Assembly (NCBI RefSeq): GCF_000829435.1 | Contig: NZ_JXRP01000009.1 | Location: forward strand, 434,001-498,000 | Source of the DNA: Jeotgalibacillus soli | GTDB taxonomy: Bacteria > Bacillota > Bacilli > Bacillales > Jeotgalibacillaceae | DNA: 64,000 nucleotides | Direction of reading: 5' to 3' | Shown: piece after piece, positions 34,076 to 42,451 of the stretch | Layout: every line of letters starts with the position of its first letter | How positions within the stretch are numbered: position 1 is the stretch's first letter | The notes under the pieces: model-generated | The model's database searches: none | What the model was told of the DNA's origin: nothing | The model's input: the letters and a program-made list of their open reading frames with translations, nothing else | Position numbers and translations under genes: made by a program

Positions 34076-34113
34076 TTTAAAGAAGTAAATATCTAATTAT
34101 ATGATTAGATATT
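34076..34113 (+). promoter_or_regulatory. Promoter with AT-rich 10-6-10 inverted repeat over the -10
   Basis: TTTAAA (34076-34081) and TATGAT (34100-34105) are 18 bases apart. AATATCTAAT (34088-34097) and ATTAGATATT (34104-34113) form a perfect inverted repeat covering the -10, a likely operator for an unidentified dimeric repressor. Confidence 0.5.
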
Positions 34114-34147
34114 GATTCTTGAACAAATAAAAGGAGGAAAGGACGAT

Positions 34148-34552
34148 ATGGGGCAAAGATTTTTAAAGGTAGCAGCCGTTTATTTTACAATTGGCGTTTT
34201 GATGGGTCTGGTCATGGGCATCATGCAGGATTTTCGTCTAACGTCGGTTCACGCACATATTAATCTGCTTGGCTGGGTATCAATGGCATTGTTTGGACTT
34301 GTTTATCATTTCTATCCGAGAGCAGGCAATACGAAGCTTGCTAAAACACAATTCTGGCTTCATAACATTGGTGTTCCAGTGATGCAGGGCGGGCTTGCAG
34401 TGGAGATTATTACTGGAAATATGGCATTGATGCCTGTCGTAATTGGCGGCTCTCTCCTCGTTATTTTAGGTGTGATTTTATTTATGTTCAATGTGTTTGC
34501 ACATGTTGGTACTTTAAATATTGGCAAATCTGATCGGGATGTAGCTTCTTAG
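34148..34552 (+). CDS. Small heme-copper-oxidase-subunit-I-like membrane protein
   Basis: A 134-residue, four-helix membrane protein. The segment TSVHAHINLLGWVSMALFGL followed by VYHFYPRAGNTKLAKTQFWLHNIGVP resembles the start of cbb3-type oxidase subunit I (CcoN) with several potentially heme-ligating His, but the protein is only a quarter of that length and stops after helix four. Such small CcoN-like proteins are common in Bacilli and of unknown role, perhaps heme or NO handling. AAGGAGG at 34131 serves ATG 34148. A palindromic operator covers its promoter. Confidence 0.75.
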   Translation: MGQRFLKVAAVYFTIGVLMGLVMGIMQDFRLTSVHAHINLLGWVSMALFGLVYHFYPRAGNTKLAKTQFWLHNIGVPVMQGGLAVEIITGNMALMPVVIGGSLLVILGVILFMFNVFAHVGTLNIGKSDRDVAS

Positions 34553-34642
34553 GGGTGTGAAAATTAATTGATGTAAGAGGGAGGACAGGAAACTGCTGAG
34601 GTGGATATCAGCAGTTTTTTTATAGTGCCTATTTTAAAAAGG

Positions 34643-34669
34643 GTTTCTATTTTCCTTATTAATGGGTAA
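34643..34669 (+). promoter_or_regulatory. Possible sigma-B promoter before the DUF2254 gene
   Basis: GTTTCT (34643-34648), 15-base spacer, GGGTAA (34664-34669), 60 bases before the start. The -35 box is less good than the one at 31441. Confidence 0.4.
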
Positions 34670-34728
34670 AGAAAGCTTAGATTGTATAAGAAAAACATTT
34701 GAAACATGAAAAACGAAGGAGAATGAGT

Positions 34729-36009
34729 ATGGTGAAGGGATGGGTGTTGAAGTTAAAAGATAAAGTATGGTTAATCCCGGCTATCTACAGTTTGCTCGCT
34801 GCGGGCTTAGCTGGAGGGGTTGCTGCGGTTGATATTCATTGGTCATCACAGTTGGAAAGCTTTCTTCCTCCGATTCTTCTCACATCTGTGCCGCTTGCTC
34901 AAACCATCCTTGTTGGACTGTCAGCTTCTTTATTGACGATGACAACCTTTACGTTTTCTACAATTATGGTGGTGTTGACCACCTATTCTTCTCAGTACTC
35001 GCCGAGAACGGTTAAAAATTTTATTACAGATCAATTAACTCTTAGAGTGCTGGGAGTTTTTATGGGGGGATTTATTTATCCCACCCTTTCTTTAATTTTG
35101 ATGCGAGAATCACAGCCGGATGAACCGGTGATTGCAGCAGCAGTAGGTGTGGTCCTAGCAACGATTTGTCTCGTTTATTTTGCTGTTTTCATTCACCAAG
35201 TAGCGACCAGTATTCAAGTAAGCAGTCTGATCGAGCAATTATCTAATGATGCGGATCGAGTGATTGACTATTACCTAAATCTTCAAAAAAAGGACAAGGT
35301 TTCTCTTTTTCATGAAGCAGAATGGAAAGTACCAGACTCAAGTTATCAAGTACAAGCTGGTAAATACGGGTACATTCAGTTTGTGAATTATGATGCGCTG
35401 CTGGCGTTAGCAAAAAAACATAAACTATTTATTAGAGTAAACATGCCCATCGGCTCTTTTGTCCATCGTATGAGTCCGCTTTTAACTGTATATGTGGACA
35501 GCGATCGCATTCCTGAAGTGAAAGAGATCGACCTGTGCGGATGTTTTATGGTTGGAAGGGAAAGGGACATTGATCAGGATCCGATTTTCGCATTTCAAAA
35601 AATGGTTGAAGTGGCCTTGCGTGCAATCTCTCCTGGAATTAATGATCCAAACACAGCAAATGATTGTATTCGGCACTTAGGCAGGTTGCTTGGAAATATC
35701 AGTCATCTTCCAACTCGTGACTGGGTATGTATTGATAGTGAAAAAGTTCCCTACATCCGTTTTTCCCTTCAGTCTTATGAAGAGATACTGCATGGAACCT
35801 TTTATCAGCTGCGTCACTATGGAAAAGAAGATGTTTCCGTCATCATCGCTATGCTGGATGCTTTACAATTTGCGGCCGAGGGTTCACCGCTAACTCATCG
35901 CAAAACGATCGTTCAAATGAGAGATTATGTGTTGGAAACCATTGATATGAATGCGCTGCCTGTCCTAGATCAGCAGCTATTGCAACACAAAAAGGAGGGA
36001 ACAGTCTGA
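34729..36009 (+). CDS. DUF2254 family membrane protein
   Basis: A 426-residue predicted inner-membrane protein. Four membrane segments occupy the first 150 residues (VWLIPAIYSLLAAGLAGGV; ILLTSVPLAQTILVGLSASL; VLGVFMGGFIYPTLSLILM; AAAVGVVLATICLVYFAVF), separated by TTFTFSTIMVVLTTYSSQYSPR, a DUF2254 hallmark; the rest is soluble and ends with the conserved GRERDIDQDPIFAFQKMVEV and AISPGINDPNTA. AAGGAG (34716-34721) sits seven bases before ATG 34729. Function unknown. Confidence 0.85.
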   Translation: MVKGWVLKLKDKVWLIPAIYSLLAAGLAGGVAAVDIHWSSQLESFLPPILLTSVPLAQTILVGLSASLLTMTTFTFSTIMVVLTTYSSQYSPRTVKNFITDQLTLRVLGVFMGGFIYPTLSLILMRESQPDEPVIAAAVGVVLATICLVYFAVFIHQVATSIQVSSLIEQLSNDADRVIDYYLNLQKKDKVSLFHEAEWKVPDSSYQVQAGKYGYIQFVNYDALLALAKKHKLFIRVNMPIGSFVHRMSPLLTVYVDSDRIPEVKEIDLCGCFMVGRERDIDQDPIFAFQKMVEVALRAISPGINDPNTANDCIRHLGRLLGNISHLPTRDWVCIDSEKVPYIRFSLQSYEEILHGTFYQLRHYGKEDVSVIIAMLDALQFAAEGSPLTHRKTIVQMRDYVLETIDMNALPVLDQQLLQHKKEGTV

Positions 36010-36022
36010 TTAAATCATTAAA

Positions 36023-36051
36023 GGGCTGTCTTTGCAGGTGAAAGACAGCCC
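36023..36051. terminator. Hairpin between convergent DUF2254 and small membrane genes
   Basis: GGGCTGTCTTT (36023-36033) and AAAGACAGCCC (36041-36051). No T run on the plus strand; on the minus strand TTTAAT follows, so it may serve the minus gene better. Confidence 0.55.
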
Positions 36052-36166
36052 GGAAAAATGTAAAGTGGTAGAAAAAAATAGCTTGCTCGAGGAAGATCAC
36101 GATGCAGCGCTCTGCCCGCTGCTGAGAATAGGATTCTGGCAATGTCCTAATAAAACCGAAAAAATA

Positions 36167-36430
36167 CTATTTTTTACTCCGAATAAAGTAGACGGTTGCG
36201 CCAATAGCAATGATGAGTAAAACGACGATCGCGATAGGCATGATAACAGAGTTGGTGGAAGAGGATTCCTCATAAATAGGCTCTGCAGCTGCTGCCATCA
36301 AACGTTTTCCTGTTATTTCATATTCGGTCCGTGATTCAAGTGTGTTTGTTTCCGCCCACCCAGTATAGGCTAGTGGAGGTGCTGAATAGATGATGGTAAA
36401 CATAAATAACAGCGTGATTATTTTCTTCAC
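36167..36430 (-). CDS. Small secreted/anchored protein with signal peptide and C-terminal membrane segment
   Basis: An 87-residue protein: signal sequence MKKIITLLFMFTIIYSAPPL with likely cleavage near AYTGWA, a 35-residue extracellular part (ETNTLESRTEYEIT..) and a C-terminal helix VIMPIAIVVLLIIAIGATVYF followed by IRSKK, i.e. type I topology. The GTG start at 36430 has AGGAGGT seven bases upstream, which rules out the overlapping ATG that is at once followed by a stop. No family recognised. Confidence 0.7.
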   Translation of the reverse strand: MKKIITLLFMFTIIYSAPPLAYTGWAETNTLESRTEYEITGKRLMAAAAEPIYEESSSTNSVIMPIAIVVLLIIAIGATVYFIRSKK

Positions 36431-36536
36431 ATTTCTTACCTCCTGAATCGATCATACATCCAGTTTATCAAAAGAAATGTGTTAAAACGTTTATGCTGCC
36501 TTGAAAAATGGTTTTTTTGTGTTGCTTTAAAGCTGA

Positions 36537-38306
36537 TTATGAAATGGAACTCGGATCCTGGCCAAGCAAAGATTGTCCTTGGGCGAATTGACGATACAGT
36601 TCATGTGTTGCATACAGTTCATCATGAGTACCAATACCCGTAGCATGACCATTTTCAATGAAAATAATTTGATCGGCATGTAGAACTGTTGATAGTCGAT
36701 GTGCAATGACCAGTGTTGTGCGACCGGTCATTAAGCGCTGTAATGCTTCCTGTACCAAAATCTCAGATGAACTGTCTAAGTTGGATGTAGCTTCATCCAG
36801 AAGTAAAAGCTCCGGATCGAGAATAAGTGCACGTGCAATCGTAATACGCTGACGCTGTCCGCCAGACAGACGAATGCCTCTTTCTCCAACCTCCGTTTCA
36901 TATCCTTTTTCCAGATTTTCGATGAAATCAGCCGCATTCGCAGCCTTGGCAGCAGCTCGAATCGTTTCTAAATCCACTTCCCGCTCAATTCCATAGCAAA
37001 TATTTTCTTTGATTGTTCCTGACATAAGCGGGCTTTCCTGAGATACGTAGCCGATGCCGCTTCTCCAAGCTGATAAATGGAAGCTTGATAGATCTCTTTC
37101 TCCAAGCTGTATCGTCCCAGAGGATGGAGAGTAGAAGCGTTCAACAAGAGAAAAAATAGTGGTTTTCCCGCCACCGCTTGGTCCGACAAAAGCGGTCGTT
37201 TTTCCATAAGGAACATCAAAAGAGAGGTTATGCAGAATGGATTTTCTATTTTCATAATGAAAATCAACCTGTTCAAAATGAAGGGATTGCTGCTCCCATT
37301 TGATTTTTTCTCGTTTTGATATTTTTTCAATATCAACATCCAATATCTCTTGAATTCGTTCAGTGGCACCAACTGCTTTTTGGAATGCTGTGAAGAAGGT
37401 AGCCATTTGAGTAAACGGGACGACAATTTGGAATAAATAAAAAATAATGGCGACCAGGTCTCCGGCCGATAGCTGGTTTGACTGCACCTGAATTCCGCCA
37501 TATCCCAGTATTACGACAAGCAGCGCCATCATAATAAAGGTCATAAAAGGTGTGATTACGGCTTGAATACGGGCTTCCTTTAAGCCGAATCGGAAAAGTG
37601 ACTGAATGCCAGATGTCCCTTTGAGCGTCTCTTTTTCTTCTGCACTGTAAGCTTTAACAAGTCTAATCTCTGATAGGACACGACCCAATAAACCGGAGAA
37701 AGAGGCCATTTCATCCTGCACGGCTTTTGACACTTTATACATCATGCGGCCAAGCGGCATCATGATAACGAGTGAAACAGGCACAGCGATTAGCAGGATA
37801 AGTGTCATTTTCCAATCAATATAAAGGAGAAGAATGACCGAACCGATAATCGAAATCAGCCCAGATACAAACGTAACGAGATGTCCTGCAATAAGCTGCT
37901 TTAACGTGGCAGTATCCTGTGTGACACGGCTCATCGTTTCACCTGATTCATGGCGATCAAAATAAGGGACAGGAAGGCGCAAAATATGGTGCCAAAGCTT
38001 TTTACGTAAGTTAGCAACAATCGTTTCACCAATATAGGTAAGCAGGTAAAACGAGACGCCGCCGGTTATCCCTTGTATTAAAAAAACTCCGATCAGCAGT
38101 CCAAGAGTAGACCAGCTGATGGATGTGGATGACACGGTATCAACAAGATCCCTTGTTACAAGAGGGATAATTAAACTAACACCTGTCTCAATTAAAGTGA
38201 GTAATAAAGCAAAAAATGTTACCCATTTTGGCCAGGCAAGCTGACGTAAAAGGTGAATAAATGCCCGCCATTGAATGGTTTTTTTCTCATCCGTTTGTGT
38301 GGTCAT
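36537..38306 (-). CDS. bmrA: ABC multidrug exporter half-transporter (BmrA-like)
   Basis: A 589-residue fused permease-ATPase, the same length as B. subtilis BmrA. Six membrane helices occupy residues about 20-310 (KWVTFFALLLTLIETGVSLI; GETMSRVTQDTATLKQLI), followed by the ATPase with Walker A GPSGGGKTT, Q-loop GYVSQESPL, signature LSGGQRQR, Walker B LLLLDEATSNLD and H-loop IAHRLS. It should work as a homodimer exporting hydrophobic drugs or lipids. AAGGAG 11 bases before ATG 38306; a TTG at 38315 is less likely. It starts 80 bases downstream of the TPR gene. The symbol rests on length and motifs, not alignment. Confidence 0.8.
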   Translation of the reverse strand: MTTQTDEKKTIQWRAFIHLLRQLAWPKWVTFFALLLTLIETGVSLIIPLVTRDLVDTVSSTSISWSTLGLLIGVFLIQGITGGVSFYLLTYIGETIVANLRKKLWHHILRLPVPYFDRHESGETMSRVTQDTATLKQLIAGHLVTFVSGLISIIGSVILLLYIDWKMTLILLIAVPVSLVIMMPLGRMMYKVSKAVQDEMASFSGLLGRVLSEIRLVKAYSAEEKETLKGTSGIQSLFRFGLKEARIQAVITPFMTFIMMALLVVILGYGGIQVQSNQLSAGDLVAIIFYLFQIVVPFTQMATFFTAFQKAVGATERIQEILDVDIEKISKREKIKWEQQSLHFEQVDFHYENRKSILHNLSFDVPYGKTTAFVGPSGGGKTTIFSLVERFYSPSSGTIQLGERDLSSFHLSAWRSGIGYVSQESPLMSGTIKENICYGIEREVDLETIRAAAKAANAADFIENLEKGYETEVGERGIRLSGGQRQRITIARALILDPELLLLDEATSNLDSSSEILVQEALQRLMTGRTTLVIAHRLSTVLHADQIIFIENGHATGIGTHDELYATHELYRQFAQGQSLLGQDPSSIS

Positions 38307-38394
38307 TGTGAACAATCTCCTTTAGCAATAAGTTCCTGCTATAAATGTACCACAAAGTGACCGTATATCCCTTTTTCCCTTCTCAGCTCTTATC

Positions 38395-39783
38395 CTACAT
38401 GCTTTTTAATAACTGCTGGTATACAGCGGCTTCATCAGTCTGACCTAATTCATGATAAAGAGAGCAGAGACGCCTAACTGGTGATGGATCGTCAGGATGG
38501 AGCTCTATTTCCCAGTTAAAAGAGTCAATGGCTTCTTTTTTCAAACCAAGCTTGTAGTAAAGTTCACCAGCCTGAAATTGCTTATCTGGATCTTCTGCAT
38601 AATGGGAGAGCTGCTGCAAGGTTTGCTGCACCGGCAGTTTGCATTGATGATCGTTTAGTGGTTTAAGCCAATGGAGCAGATCGTGCAGATCATGAGATCG
38701 ACTTAGAATTGGAATGCATGCAGTTAAGATCATATCTAAATCCTTCTTTTGATTTTTTAAAACGGGTACAAGCGTGCGACTTAATTTCTCAAGCGGTAAC
38801 TGGGGATTGTCCCACTTCACATGCGGAATGGCTTCTGTAAGACATTTTATATCCTGCAGTTCCAGTGGAAATGGATGATCGATGAATGTCTTCATTGCAT
38901 CATCCCACGCATGCAATTTGACCGCCTGGCGAAATGCTTGCCGCAAAATGGAGGCCGAAGCAGATGGATCAGATGCCAGTTGAAGCAGGATTTGCGTTAG
39001 CTCGGTTTGTGTAAAGAGATGATTGGCAGTTTCGAGAAAATGTGTTGCGAGAGAGGTGTCATTCGTTAACTGTTGCTCATAAAGAAGAGAGAATACGGCT
39101 ATTGTGTGTGATGACTGAGATCCAAATGTGTTAAACCAAAGCGATCGATATGGGGCATGGGATCTGTTTTTCCATAATAGCCATTCCATAGTGGAGGGGT
39201 CTTTCTTTAAAAGGGTCTGATCCATGCTTTGATAGATTTTGTGATAACTTGAAAAGCTTGGATCTCGCTTTGTATGGGTCACCCATTCATGAGAAGGAAA
39301 GGCTTCTTCAAGCGTTAGCAGGACAGAGTAAGCCTTGCCCCATTTCCCTTCACGACGGTACTCATAATAAGATTCACGCATGACCTTGAACAGCTTATCC
39401 GGCTGAATAAGTGAATCAAAGCATCTAAAGATCTGAGCTATCTCTAACGGTGAGAAGCGTTTTTTCACATACTGCAGAAGGTCAGTGAGAGATCTGTTCT
39501 TTACATGCTCATGATTGACTAATAGCAGTGTGGCAGCGGGATGAGGACATAAAAAAACAATTCCTTTTGTAAACGCCTGTTCAAGATAACTGCTCCTTCT
39601 TGAGCGGGTCACCTTTTTGGCGGCAAGGAATTGCTGCTTATAAAAATATACATGATAAAGTTCGTTGGCTGGAGAGACAGCTTCCATAATAGAACAAGGC
39701 TGATGGACAGCCAATCTAATAGGCTGGAGCAGGATTTTATTTTTTCCTTTTTCAAGCAAGGTTATCGTAGTTAAACGGTTCAT
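38395..39783 (-). CDS. Hypothetical TPR-repeat protein
   Basis: A 462-residue soluble helical protein. The C-terminal 70 residues contain a clear tetratricopeptide pair, KQFQAGELYYKLGLKKEAID then PSPVRRLCSLYHELGQTDEA, and the middle is an irregular helical repeat. The N-terminal 100 residues (MNRLTTITLLEKGKNKILLQ, PIRLAVHQPCSIMEAV) are beta-rich and not recognised. AAGGAGGG stands just before ATG 39783, rejecting a start ten codons upstream. It lies upstream of, and in the same direction as, the BmrA-like gene, perhaps co-transcribed. Function unknown. Confidence 0.7.
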   Translation of the reverse strand: MNRLTTITLLEKGKNKILLQPIRLAVHQPCSIMEAVSPANELYHVYFYKQQFLAAKKVTRSRRSSYLEQAFTKGIVFLCPHPAATLLLVNHEHVKNRSLTDLLQYVKKRFSPLEIAQIFRCFDSLIQPDKLFKVMRESYYEYRREGKWGKAYSVLLTLEEAFPSHEWVTHTKRDPSFSSYHKIYQSMDQTLLKKDPSTMEWLLWKNRSHAPYRSLWFNTFGSQSSHTIAVFSLLYEQQLTNDTSLATHFLETANHLFTQTELTQILLQLASDPSASASILRQAFRQAVKLHAWDDAMKTFIDHPFPLELQDIKCLTEAIPHVKWDNPQLPLEKLSRTLVPVLKNQKKDLDMILTACIPILSRSHDLHDLLHWLKPLNDHQCKLPVQQTLQQLSHYAEDPDKQFQAGELYYKLGLKKEAIDSFNWEIELHPDDPSPVRRLCSLYHELGQTDEAAVYQQLLKSM

Positions 39784-40037
39784 CTTGATCCCTCCTTTTT
39801 GTATTTCTACCATATCATATTAATAGGCTTTATGCATAAAAGTAATACAGCTAACCATAAAACAAGTAATATGAATGGATTTGATATGCTGTACTTCAGG
39901 ATTGGAAAACAGGAAAATCCCTTAAAATTATGAATTTAATAGTCGTTTAATGTGACTGGAAATGAACAGAAAAGGGTTAGCGTTAGCCGATTCTTTTTTG
40001 CGTTTGAACAGCCATTTATTTTATTAAGCGGATCAAT

Positions 40038-40081
40038 TGTTTACTTGATTCGTTGTCCGTATCAAGTAAACATGATAAAAT
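40038..40081 (+). promoter_or_regulatory. kbl promoter overlapped by a 12-bp palindrome
   Basis: TTGTCC (40053-40058) and TAAAAT (40076-40081) are 17 bases apart. TGTTTACTTGAT (40038-40049) and ATCAAGTAAACA (40061-40072) are perfect complements with an 11-base centre that contains the -35 box, a good candidate operator. Confidence 0.6.
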
Positions 40082-40146
40082 ATTACCGAGTTAAATACTA
40101 ATAAATAAATGATTTTTAGATAATGGTGTATGTGTGAGGAGGACAA

Positions 40147-40185
40147 ATGTCGTCTTGTATGCATTGGAAAACGAAGGAGGAATAA
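40147..40185 (+). CDS. Leader ORF of 12 codons before kbl
   Basis: AGGAGG (40137-40142) then ATG 40147 gives [12 protein letters not shown] and TAA at 40183, five bases before the kbl GTG. The ribosome site of kbl (AAGGAGG 40174-40180) lies within the last codons of this ORF, so translating it would affect kbl initiation. It might be chance; no homology. Confidence 0.35.
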   Translation: MSSCMHWKTKEE

Positions 40186-40190
40186 AGAAA

Positions 40191-41378
40191 GTGAAAAAAT
40201 TAGATCAATTTTTACAGGACAACCTGAACGATTTAAGGGATCGCGGACTATACAATGAAATCGATCCAGTAGAAGGTCCAAATGGCCCCGTAATAAAAAT
40301 TAGTGGCAAAGAGCTTATTAATTTGTCTTCAAATAACTACCTTGGCCTTGCAACAAATGATCATCTAAAAGAAATCGCTAAACATGCGATTGATCAATAT
40401 GGCGTTGGTGCCGGAGCAGTTCGTACGATTAATGGAACCATGGATCTTCACGTGAAGCTCGAAGAAAAGCTGGCAGAATTTAAAGGGACAGAAGCAGCTA
40501 TTGCCTATCAATCTGGTTTTAACTGCAATATGGCAGCAATTTCAGGTGTGATGGATAAAAATGACGCCATTCTTTCTGATGAATTGAACCATGCGTCAAT
40601 CATTGATGGCATCCGCCTTTCAAAGGCAAAGGTTATTCGTTACAATCACTCTGATATGGACGATTTACGGGCAAAAGCAAAAGAGGCAGCTGAATCAGGT
40701 TTATATAATAAAGTGATGGTTATAACTGACGGCGTGTTTTCAATGGATGGAGATCTAGCAGAGCTTCCTGAAATTGTGGAGATTGCAAAGGAATTTAACC
40801 TCATCACTTATGTTGATGATGCACACGGATCCGGCGTAATGGGCAAAGGAGCTGGAACCGTTAAGCACTTTGGTCTGTCAAAAGAGATCGACTTCCAAAT
40901 CGGCACTCTATCAAAAGCAATCGGCGTTGTTGGAGGATATGTAGCTGGATCTAAGGATTTGATTGACTGGTTAAAAGTCCGTTCCCGTCCATTTCTTTTT
41001 TCAACGGCTTTACCTCCTGGAGACACGGCAGCCATTACAGCAGCCGTTCAAATGATCATGGATAGCACGGAGCTGCATGATCAGTTATGGGAGAATGGCC
41101 GTTACCTCAAGGAAGGTCTGCTCAAATTAGGCTTTGATATTGGTAAAAGCGAAACGCCTATTACACCATGTATTATAGGGGAAGAGAAGCTTACCCAGCA
41201 ATTCAGCAAACGACTTAGAGAAGAAGGGGTTTACGCAAAATCAATCGTGTTCCCAACCGTTCCTCAAGGTACAGGCCGCGTGAGAAATATGCCGATGGCC
41301 ACTCATACAAAAGAAATGCTGGATCAGGCATTAGCTGTTTATGAAAAAGTTGGGAAAGAACTGTCAATCATCAATTAA
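40191..41378 (+). CDS. kbl: Glycine C-acetyltransferase (2-amino-3-ketobutyrate CoA ligase)
   Basis: PLP enzyme of 395 residues that cleaves 2-amino-3-oxobutanoate with CoA to glycine and acetyl-CoA, the second step of threonine degradation. PLP-Lys242 lies in [15 protein letters not shown]; other landmarks are [30 protein letters not shown] and [15 protein letters not shown] 40191 is chosen because AAGGAGG ends ten bases before. Kbl often adjoins tdh; here a threonine dehydrogenase gene is 10 kb away at 51137. A biotin-synthesis KAPA synthase is a less likely alternative because of the close Kbl-type N-terminus. Confidence 0.9.
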   Translation: MKKLDQFLQDNLNDLRDRGLYNEIDPVEGPNGPVIKISGKELINLSSNNYLGLATNDHLKEIAKHAIDQYGVGAGAVRTINGTMDLHVKLEEKLAEFKGTEAAIAYQSGFNCNMAAISGVMDKNDAILSDELNHASIIDGIRLSKAKVIRYNHSDMDDLRAKAKEAAESGLYNKVMVITDGVFSMDGDLAELPEIVEIAKEFNLITYVDDAHGSGVMGKGAGTVKHFGLSKEIDFQIGTLSKAIGVVGGYVAGSKDLIDWLKVRSRPFLFSTALPPGDTAAITAAVQMIMDSTELHDQLWENGRYLKEGLLKLGFDIGKSETPITPCIIGEEKLTQQFSKRLREEGVYAKSIVFPTVPQGTGRVRNMPMATHTKEMLDQALAVYEKVGKELSIIN

Positions 41379-41460
41379 TTGAATCATAATTGTTTTAAAT
41401 GCCCCGGCTTAGCAGCGTGCGCTAGGTCGGGTTTGTTGTATTCATACTAAATACAAGTAA

Positions 41461-41500
41461 AAACAAAAAGCTGCCAAAGGCTCCCGGCAGCTTTTTGTTT
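41461..41500. terminator. Strong bidirectional hairpin between kbl and broken transporter genes
   Basis: AAACAAAAAGCTGCC (41461-41475) and GGCAGCTTTTTGTTT (41486-41500) are exact complements with T runs both sides. It can end kbl and, on the minus strand, the sulfate operon or the former binding-protein gene. Confidence 0.85.
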
Positions 41501-41509
41501 TTACAATCA

Positions 41510-41581
41510 TTATTCCGTCATGGTTACATCATGCAGCTGATAAATGCCATTAGGTAAAGTAGAGAAGCCTTCGACTAACCA
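41510..41581 (-). pseudogene. C-terminal remnant of a peptide-binding protein gene
   Basis: A minus-strand frame of 23 codons, [20 protein letters not shown] then MTE and stop at 41510, looks like the last residues of an oligopeptide/dipeptide substrate-binding protein (NGIYxLxDVT pattern). The strong terminator at 41461 lies just past its stop, as for a once-real gene. All upstream sequence is gone. Identification from such a short piece is tentative. Confidence 0.45.
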
Positions 41582-41582
41582 T

Positions 41583-41820
41583 GTAAAAGCGGTAGTTGAT
41601 ATCAGTTTTACCATTTATGAAGGAGAGACTGTTAGTATTGTGGGAGAATCCGGCTGTGGAAAGTAAACGACCGGAAGAGCAATACTTCGTTTAGACGAAC
41701 CGACTGCCGGAATCGTATCGTTTGAGGGGACAGACCTTACTTCATTAAGCCGCAAGGAAATGCGAAAGAAAAGAAAAGACCTTCAAATCATTTTCCTGGA
41801 TCCGTATGAATCAAACGTCT
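41583..41820 (+). pseudogene. Fragment of an oligopeptide ABC transporter ATPase (OppF/DppF type) with nonsense codon in Walker A
   Basis: Plus-strand frame [20 protein letters not shown] then GESGCGK, then TAA (41664-41666), then TTGRAILRLDEPTAGIVSFE and LSRKEMRKKRKDLQIIFLDP. This is the N-terminal third of an OppF-like ATPase. A single base change (TCA to TAA) turned the Walker A Ser into stop. The gene is cut before residue 30 and after the Q-loop, where it meets the 3' end of the ylnF-like gene. Clearly non-functional. Confidence 0.85.
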
Positions 41821-41824
41821 CCTT

Positions 41825-42451
41825 TTACTTAACGATTTGATTTTGTTGAAAGGATTGCAATTTTCTCCAGATCGTTTCTTGAGCTTCTTCGCTAAGACGA
41901 TATTGATCCTCCAATAACTCTAGCAGTAGCTCGCTTTTTTCTTCAAAAGAAAGGGGGAGCTTCTTAATAAGCTCTCGGCTTCTACCTAAAAAAGCTGTGT
42001 AGGGTTCCCAGGATGAATCAAACTGTGCTTCCAGTTCTTTTTTAAGCTTTCGCGTTAGCTTTGGGCTTGAGCCGTTTGATGTAACAGCAACCTGTAAATG
42101 TCCCCGTCTGACAGTGGCAGGGAAGGTGACATTTCCTTCACCCGACTCATCTACCACACACACGAGCTGGTGGGGGGGAAGAGATTGGCATAATGTACGG
42201 TTTGCTTCCCGGTTATTCGTTGCCAAAATCACAAGCATGGCTTCTGCAAAATCAGAAGGCTCAGCTTTTCGGTGGATAAGGGAATAGCCTTTATCCCGGG
42301 AAAGCTCATAGACCTCTTTAGAGATTTCGGGTGCAATAAACGTAATAGTGGCTTGCTCTGCACCCAGCACTCTTGCTTTGCGAGCGGCAATTCTCCCACC
42401 CCCAGCAATGACAATGTTTTTTTTATGCAAGTCAATAATAAGAGGCTGCAT
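41825..42451 (-). CDS. ylnF: Precorrin-2 dehydrogenase / siroheme-synthase domain protein
   Basis: A 208-residue Met8/CysG-N-type protein that oxidises precorrin-2 to sirohydrochlorin with NAD+. Rossmann loop IVIAGGGRIAARKARVL near residue 13; the family segment GNVTFPATVRRGHLQVAVTS and SPKLTRKLKKELE follow. Last gene of the sulfate operon, its start overlapping the ylnE stop by 20 bases. It supplies siroheme to the reductase encoded upstream. No terminator directly behind it; the gene abuts a transporter remnant. Confidence 0.9.
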   Translation of the reverse strand: MQPLIIDLHKKNIVIAGGGRIAARKARVLGAEQATITFIAPEISKEVYELSRDKGYSLIHRKAEPSDFAEAMLVILATNNREANRTLCQSLPPHQLVCVVDESGEGNVTFPATVRRGHLQVAVTSNGSSPKLTRKLKKELEAQFDSSWEPYTAFLGRSRELIKKLPLSFEEKSELLLELLEDQYRLSEEAQETIWRKLQSFQQNQIVK

